A stretch of DNA of 8,955 bases from an uncultured Peptococcaceae bacterium. Lineage in GTDB: Bacteria > Bacillota > Desulfotomaculia > Desulfotomaculales > Desulfocucumaceae. The notes beneath the pieces are model-generated. The model saw nothing but the letters and a program-made list of their open reading frames with translations. It ran no database searches and had not been told where the DNA came from. Positions 7,162 to 8,955 of this stretch are shown piece by piece. Numbering within the stretch: position 1 is the stretch's first letter; the number at the start of each line of letters is the position of its first letter. The stretch spans positions 1-8,955 of the forward strand of contig CATZDY010000105.1 in NCBI GenBank assembly GCA_958417755.1, given 5' to 3'. The position numbers and the translations under genes are program-made.

Positions 7162-7984
7162 TACATGACAAATGACAGACAGCAAGTGTTGTTTTTTGCG
7201 GATAAAAAAAGAAAGCTTCCTCTCCAAGAGAAATGGGTTGCTGACAAATGGAACAGCAAGTTTCTGTTTTATTCACTGCCAATATGCCGGTAACAGGTTT
7301 ATGGTGCAAAATACCAATAAAAGACTTTAATTTATTTTTGGTGGGCTCAATGGGTGAACATATTGGATGAAATTGTTTTTTTATCTTTTTGCCATTTTGG
7401 CGATATTTTACTTCTACCATGGGAGTATAAGGCATAATTGTTTTTTTACATTGGGAACAATGGAGCTGATGAGAGCCATTGCCTCGCAAGAGATACCTGC
7501 TTTTTAATGGTTTCTGCCGAACCAAGCGGTCTTTTAAATAAAGGTGGCGGGATTCTTCTTCCTGTACCCATTTTTCTACTTCATGATAAAAGTCTTTATA
7601 ATTTCTATCTATCATTTTAATATGGGGGGGAAATCCGGCCTTTACAATTTGTTGGTAAAAAGTATCTTCTGCTACTTCATGGGCCAAACCATCCATTTTT
7701 GTGGTTTCCCATTGGTATTTTTCCTGGCTCAACCAAGCATGTAAACCATAAAAAATATTCCCTGAGCAGACTAAAATATGATCCTCTTTACTGACCCCAG
7801 CCTCTGACATCATAGTCACTACTTTTTTTCTTACTAATTCCTCATAGCTTTCGCCACTTTCCCAGGTAAGAGGAATGGTTGCTGTATGAATTTCTTGCGG
7901 TTCTTCAGATACTAGCACAACGATTTCTGGAAAAGCTTTACAGCCACCGCCAGCATCTTCTATATACCATGTTCTCAATGCCAT
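7133..7984 (-). CDS. Unrecognised protein with two C-terminal CxxC...HxxC metal-site-like modules
   Basis: I do not recognise this 283-residue protein. The N-terminal part (about 1-165) is a mixed alpha/beta-looking domain with no familiar catalytic motif; acidic and aromatic clusters such as DRNYKDFY (126-133) stand out. The C-terminal part has two similar zinc-site-like modules: C176-x2-C179 with H206-x2-C209, and C244-x2-C247 with H271-x2-C274. Each resembles a treble-clef or LIM-half binding site. A basic stretch (KYRQNGKKIKKQF, 193-205) sits in the first module, so nucleic-acid or protein binding is possible but unproven. The start is ATG 7984, with AAGGAG only three bases upstream; TTG two codons in is an alternative. 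There is no signal peptide or membrane segment. Its end overlaps the phosphoesterase gene by 29 bp on the opposite strand. Confidence 0.8.
   Translation of the reverse strand: MALRTWYIEDAGGGCKAFPEIVVLVSEEPQEIHTATIPLTWESGESYEELVRKKVVTMMSEAGVSKEDHILVCSGNIFYGLHAWLSQEKYQWETTKMDGLAHEVAEDTFYQQIVKAGFPPHIKMIDRNYKDFYHEVEKWVQEEESRHLYLKDRLVRQKPLKSRYLLRGNGSHQLHCSQCKKTIMPYTPMVEVKYRQNGKKIKKQFHPICSPIEPTKNKLKSFIGILHHKPVTGILAVNKTETCCSICQQPISLGEEAFFFYPQKTTLAVCHLSCITPMLPRTE
7179..7197 (+). terminator. Weak candidate terminator after the phosphoesterase gene
   Basis: A short stem (ACAGC with GTTGT, including one G-T pair, 7179-7192) is followed by six T (7192-7197), 17 bp after the phosphoesterase stop codon. 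It lies inside the opposite-strand gene. The stem is only about five pairs, so function is doubtful. Confidence 0.3.
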
Positions 7985-8063
7985 AAGCTCCTTCTTGAAT
8001 TAACTTTTACTATTCTAACGCTTTATGAAGAATTCCTGCTTTTATTCTGGGGTAGTAGGCAAA

Positions 8064-8092
8064 GTTATAATGAATCATGTCGTTTAGGACAA
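8064..8092 (-). promoter_or_regulatory. Candidate promoter of the two-module Cys protein
   Basis: On the minus strand TTGTCC (8092-8087) and TATAAC (8069-8064) are separated by 17 bp, which would start transcription near 8057, about 72 nt before the ATG. Both boxes match consensus partially. The region 7985-8260 otherwise holds an AT-rich tract (about 8150-8190) and no gene. Confidence 0.4.
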
Positions 8093-8200
8093 AGGATCTT
8101 TGGTAATTTTATGGAATTATTATTTTATGATGTTCATTTATTGCTTAAGGATATATATAAATATATAATATTAATAAATAATAAAAATTTATACTTTAGT

Positions 8201-8229
8201 TTTACAATCCATGTTGATGATAGTATACA
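8201..8229 (+). promoter_or_regulatory. Sigma-A-type promoter of the small Cys protein
   Basis: TTTACA (8201-8206), a 17-bp spacer and TATACA (8224-8229) form a good promoter. Transcription would start near 8236, about 25 nt before the TTG start codon, leaving room for the AAGGGGGG ribosome binding site. Confidence 0.6.
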
Positions 8230-8260
8230 ATGATGCAGATGATTAAGGGGGGTATATTGA

Positions 8261-8590
8261 TTGTCCAATTTTATCTGTGATACTTGTGGGGAAGAAGTAC
8301 TTCCCATTGACGGAATTGTTTCTTGGACAAAAGAGAACAAAACAATGAGCAATTTTAAACTAACGCATAAAAACCCGGTTGGCCAGAAAATTGGCTGTCA
8401 ACCAGACAACAATAGGTATCGGGAATTATATACCCTCACCTTGGCTCATGGGTATTTGGATTTCGTACTATATCTGTTGGGAAATTGGGAAAATAATTTC
8501 CTCTTATCCGGAGATGCCGGATTACGCAAAGTAATGACACAGTTGAATTTTCATATTCATGAAAAATTATTGATGTTAATTGAGGAGTAG
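8261..8590 (+). CDS. Small unrecognised protein with N-terminal CxxC
   Basis: I do not recognise this 109-residue protein. It opens with C6-x2-C9 (FICDTCGEE), and H36 and C46 lie further on, a spacing compatible with one zinc site over the first 46 residues. The remainder is predicted helical and rich in Leu and aromatic residues (HGYLDFVLYLLGNW, 63-76), probably a small helical bundle rather than a membrane helix. The start is TTG 8261, supported by AAGGGGGG at 8245-8252 eight bases upstream and a promoter before it; the in-frame ATG at 8345 has no ribosome binding site and would lose the CxxC. It is divergent from the two-module Cys protein across 276 bp. A regulatory or adaptor role is conceivable but unsupported. 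Confidence 0.72.
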   Translation: MSNFICDTCGEEVLPIDGIVSWTKENKTMSNFKLTHKNPVGQKIGCQPDNNRYRELYTLTLAHGYLDFVLYLLGNWENNFLLSGDAGLRKVMTQLNFHIHEKLLMLIEE

Positions 8591-8636
8591 TTGATTGCTA
8601 ACATGATTTTTAATAATCATCATACAATGTAAAGCC

Positions 8637-8668
8637 ATAGCACTTCAAATTTTTTGGGTGCTATTTTT
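8637..8668 (+). terminator. Probable intrinsic terminator of the small Cys protein gene
   Basis: ATAGCAC (8637-8643) pairs with GTGCTAT (8658-8664), with two possible G-T pairs extending inward, followed by a run of five T (8664-8668). It lies 47 bp after the stop codon at 8590. The loop is large, so strength is moderate. Confidence 0.55.
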
Positions 8669-8840
8669 GTGTATTCAACTCAAGTTTGTTGTTTAACTTC
8701 TGCCAAACTATGCTTATGAATCAGCAAAGAATATGCTTGTTTTATTATGATATAAATAGGATAGTAAATTTTTCCTTCCTTTGGGTTCTCCCAATCTTGC
8801 TGGTGAATGTGATAGAATAGCAAGAAGAGGTGTGGTATTT

Positions 8841-8955
8841 ATGGCTATTTTGCAGGTTATATGTATGCCTGTGGTGGGAGCTTTAATTGGATGGATAACC
8901 AATCGTTTGGCAGTGATGTTAATCTTTCGACCCTATAAACCAGTACGCTTATTGG
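8841..8955 (+). CDS. DUF445 (YheB-like) membrane protein, 5' end only
   Basis: Only the first 38 residues are in the window; the gene runs off the right edge in frame. The N-terminus has a hydrophobic segment (about 3-18) followed by GWITNRLAVMLIFRP (17-31), very close to the GWITNxLAxxMLFRP signature of DUF445 proteins such as Bacillus YheB. These are membrane-anchored proteins with no agreed biochemical role. The start is ATG 8841, with GAGGTG (8827-8832) eight bases upstream. No convincing promoter was seen; TTGTTT (8737) with GATAGT (8760) at 17 bp is a weak candidate. Confidence 0.82.
   Translation, partial: MAILQVICMPVVGALIGWITNRLAVMLIFRPYKPVRLL

Noticed and set aside
7438..7744. Two overlapping plus-strand frames with hydrophobic, Phe-rich translations
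   Set aside because: They are complements of the Lys/Glu-rich codons of the opposite-strand gene; no ribosome binding site or promoter supports them.
8134..8352. 72-codon minus-strand frame across the small Cys protein start
   Set aside because: It overlaps the promoter and start of a better supported gene and runs through an AT-rich tract with low-complexity translation.
8795..8825. 7-bp inverted repeat (TCTTGCT / AGCAAGA) just before the DUF445 gene
   Set aside because: Short arms and a 17-nt loop; no T-run, and such a match is expected by chance at this AT content.

Overview
The window looks like chromosome from a low-GC, anaerobic Gram-positive bacterium of the Clostridia. This rests on strong GGAGG-type ribosome binding sites, GTG/TTG starts, a rubrerythrin, a type II branched-chain aminotransferase resembling the Bacillus enzyme, and a DUF445/YheB-type protein. 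The assignment to Clostridia is inference from gene content; genus cannot be told from the sequence. I see no phage, IS element, CRISPR array, rRNA or tRNA.

Layout. (1) 12-755 (+): a PP-loop, TtcA-type tRNA thiolation protein. (2) 756-1057: an intergenic region with a well-spaced sigma-A promoter. (3) 1058-4846 (+): a probable three-gene operon. It holds a fused alpha-beta ADP-forming acyl-CoA synthetase (ACD), a stand-alone P-loop plus DRTGG protein that matches the regulatory N-terminus of phosphotransacetylase without its catalytic domain, and rubrerythrin. (4) 4881-4910: a perfect hairpin between convergent genes. (5) 4968-6068 (-): ilvE. (6) 6069-6426: a divergent control region with a perfect 44-nt inverted repeat, a possible nine-residue leader peptide and a 17-bp palindrome. 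(7) 6427-7161 (+): a calcineurin-like metallophosphoesterase, overlapping tail-to-tail with (8) 7133-7984 (-), an unrecognised protein with two CxxC...HxxC metal-site-like modules. (9) 8261-8590 (+): a small unrecognised Cys-rich-start protein, divergent from the previous gene. (10) 8841 to the window end (+): the start of a DUF445 membrane protein.

How the genes may work together. ACD converts acyl-CoA + ADP + Pi to the free acid + ATP, the last energy-conserving step of acetate or amino-acid fermentation. IlvE, convergent with it, interconverts branched-chain amino acids and 2-oxo acids, which ferment through branched acyl-CoAs. The DRTGG protein sits between acd and rubrerythrin and is a good candidate for sensing or regulating acyl-CoA/acetate flux. 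Rubrerythrin removes peroxide. The most unusual points are the Pta regulatory module placed beside ACD instead of Pta, the long hairpin upstream of ilvE, and the double metal-site protein.
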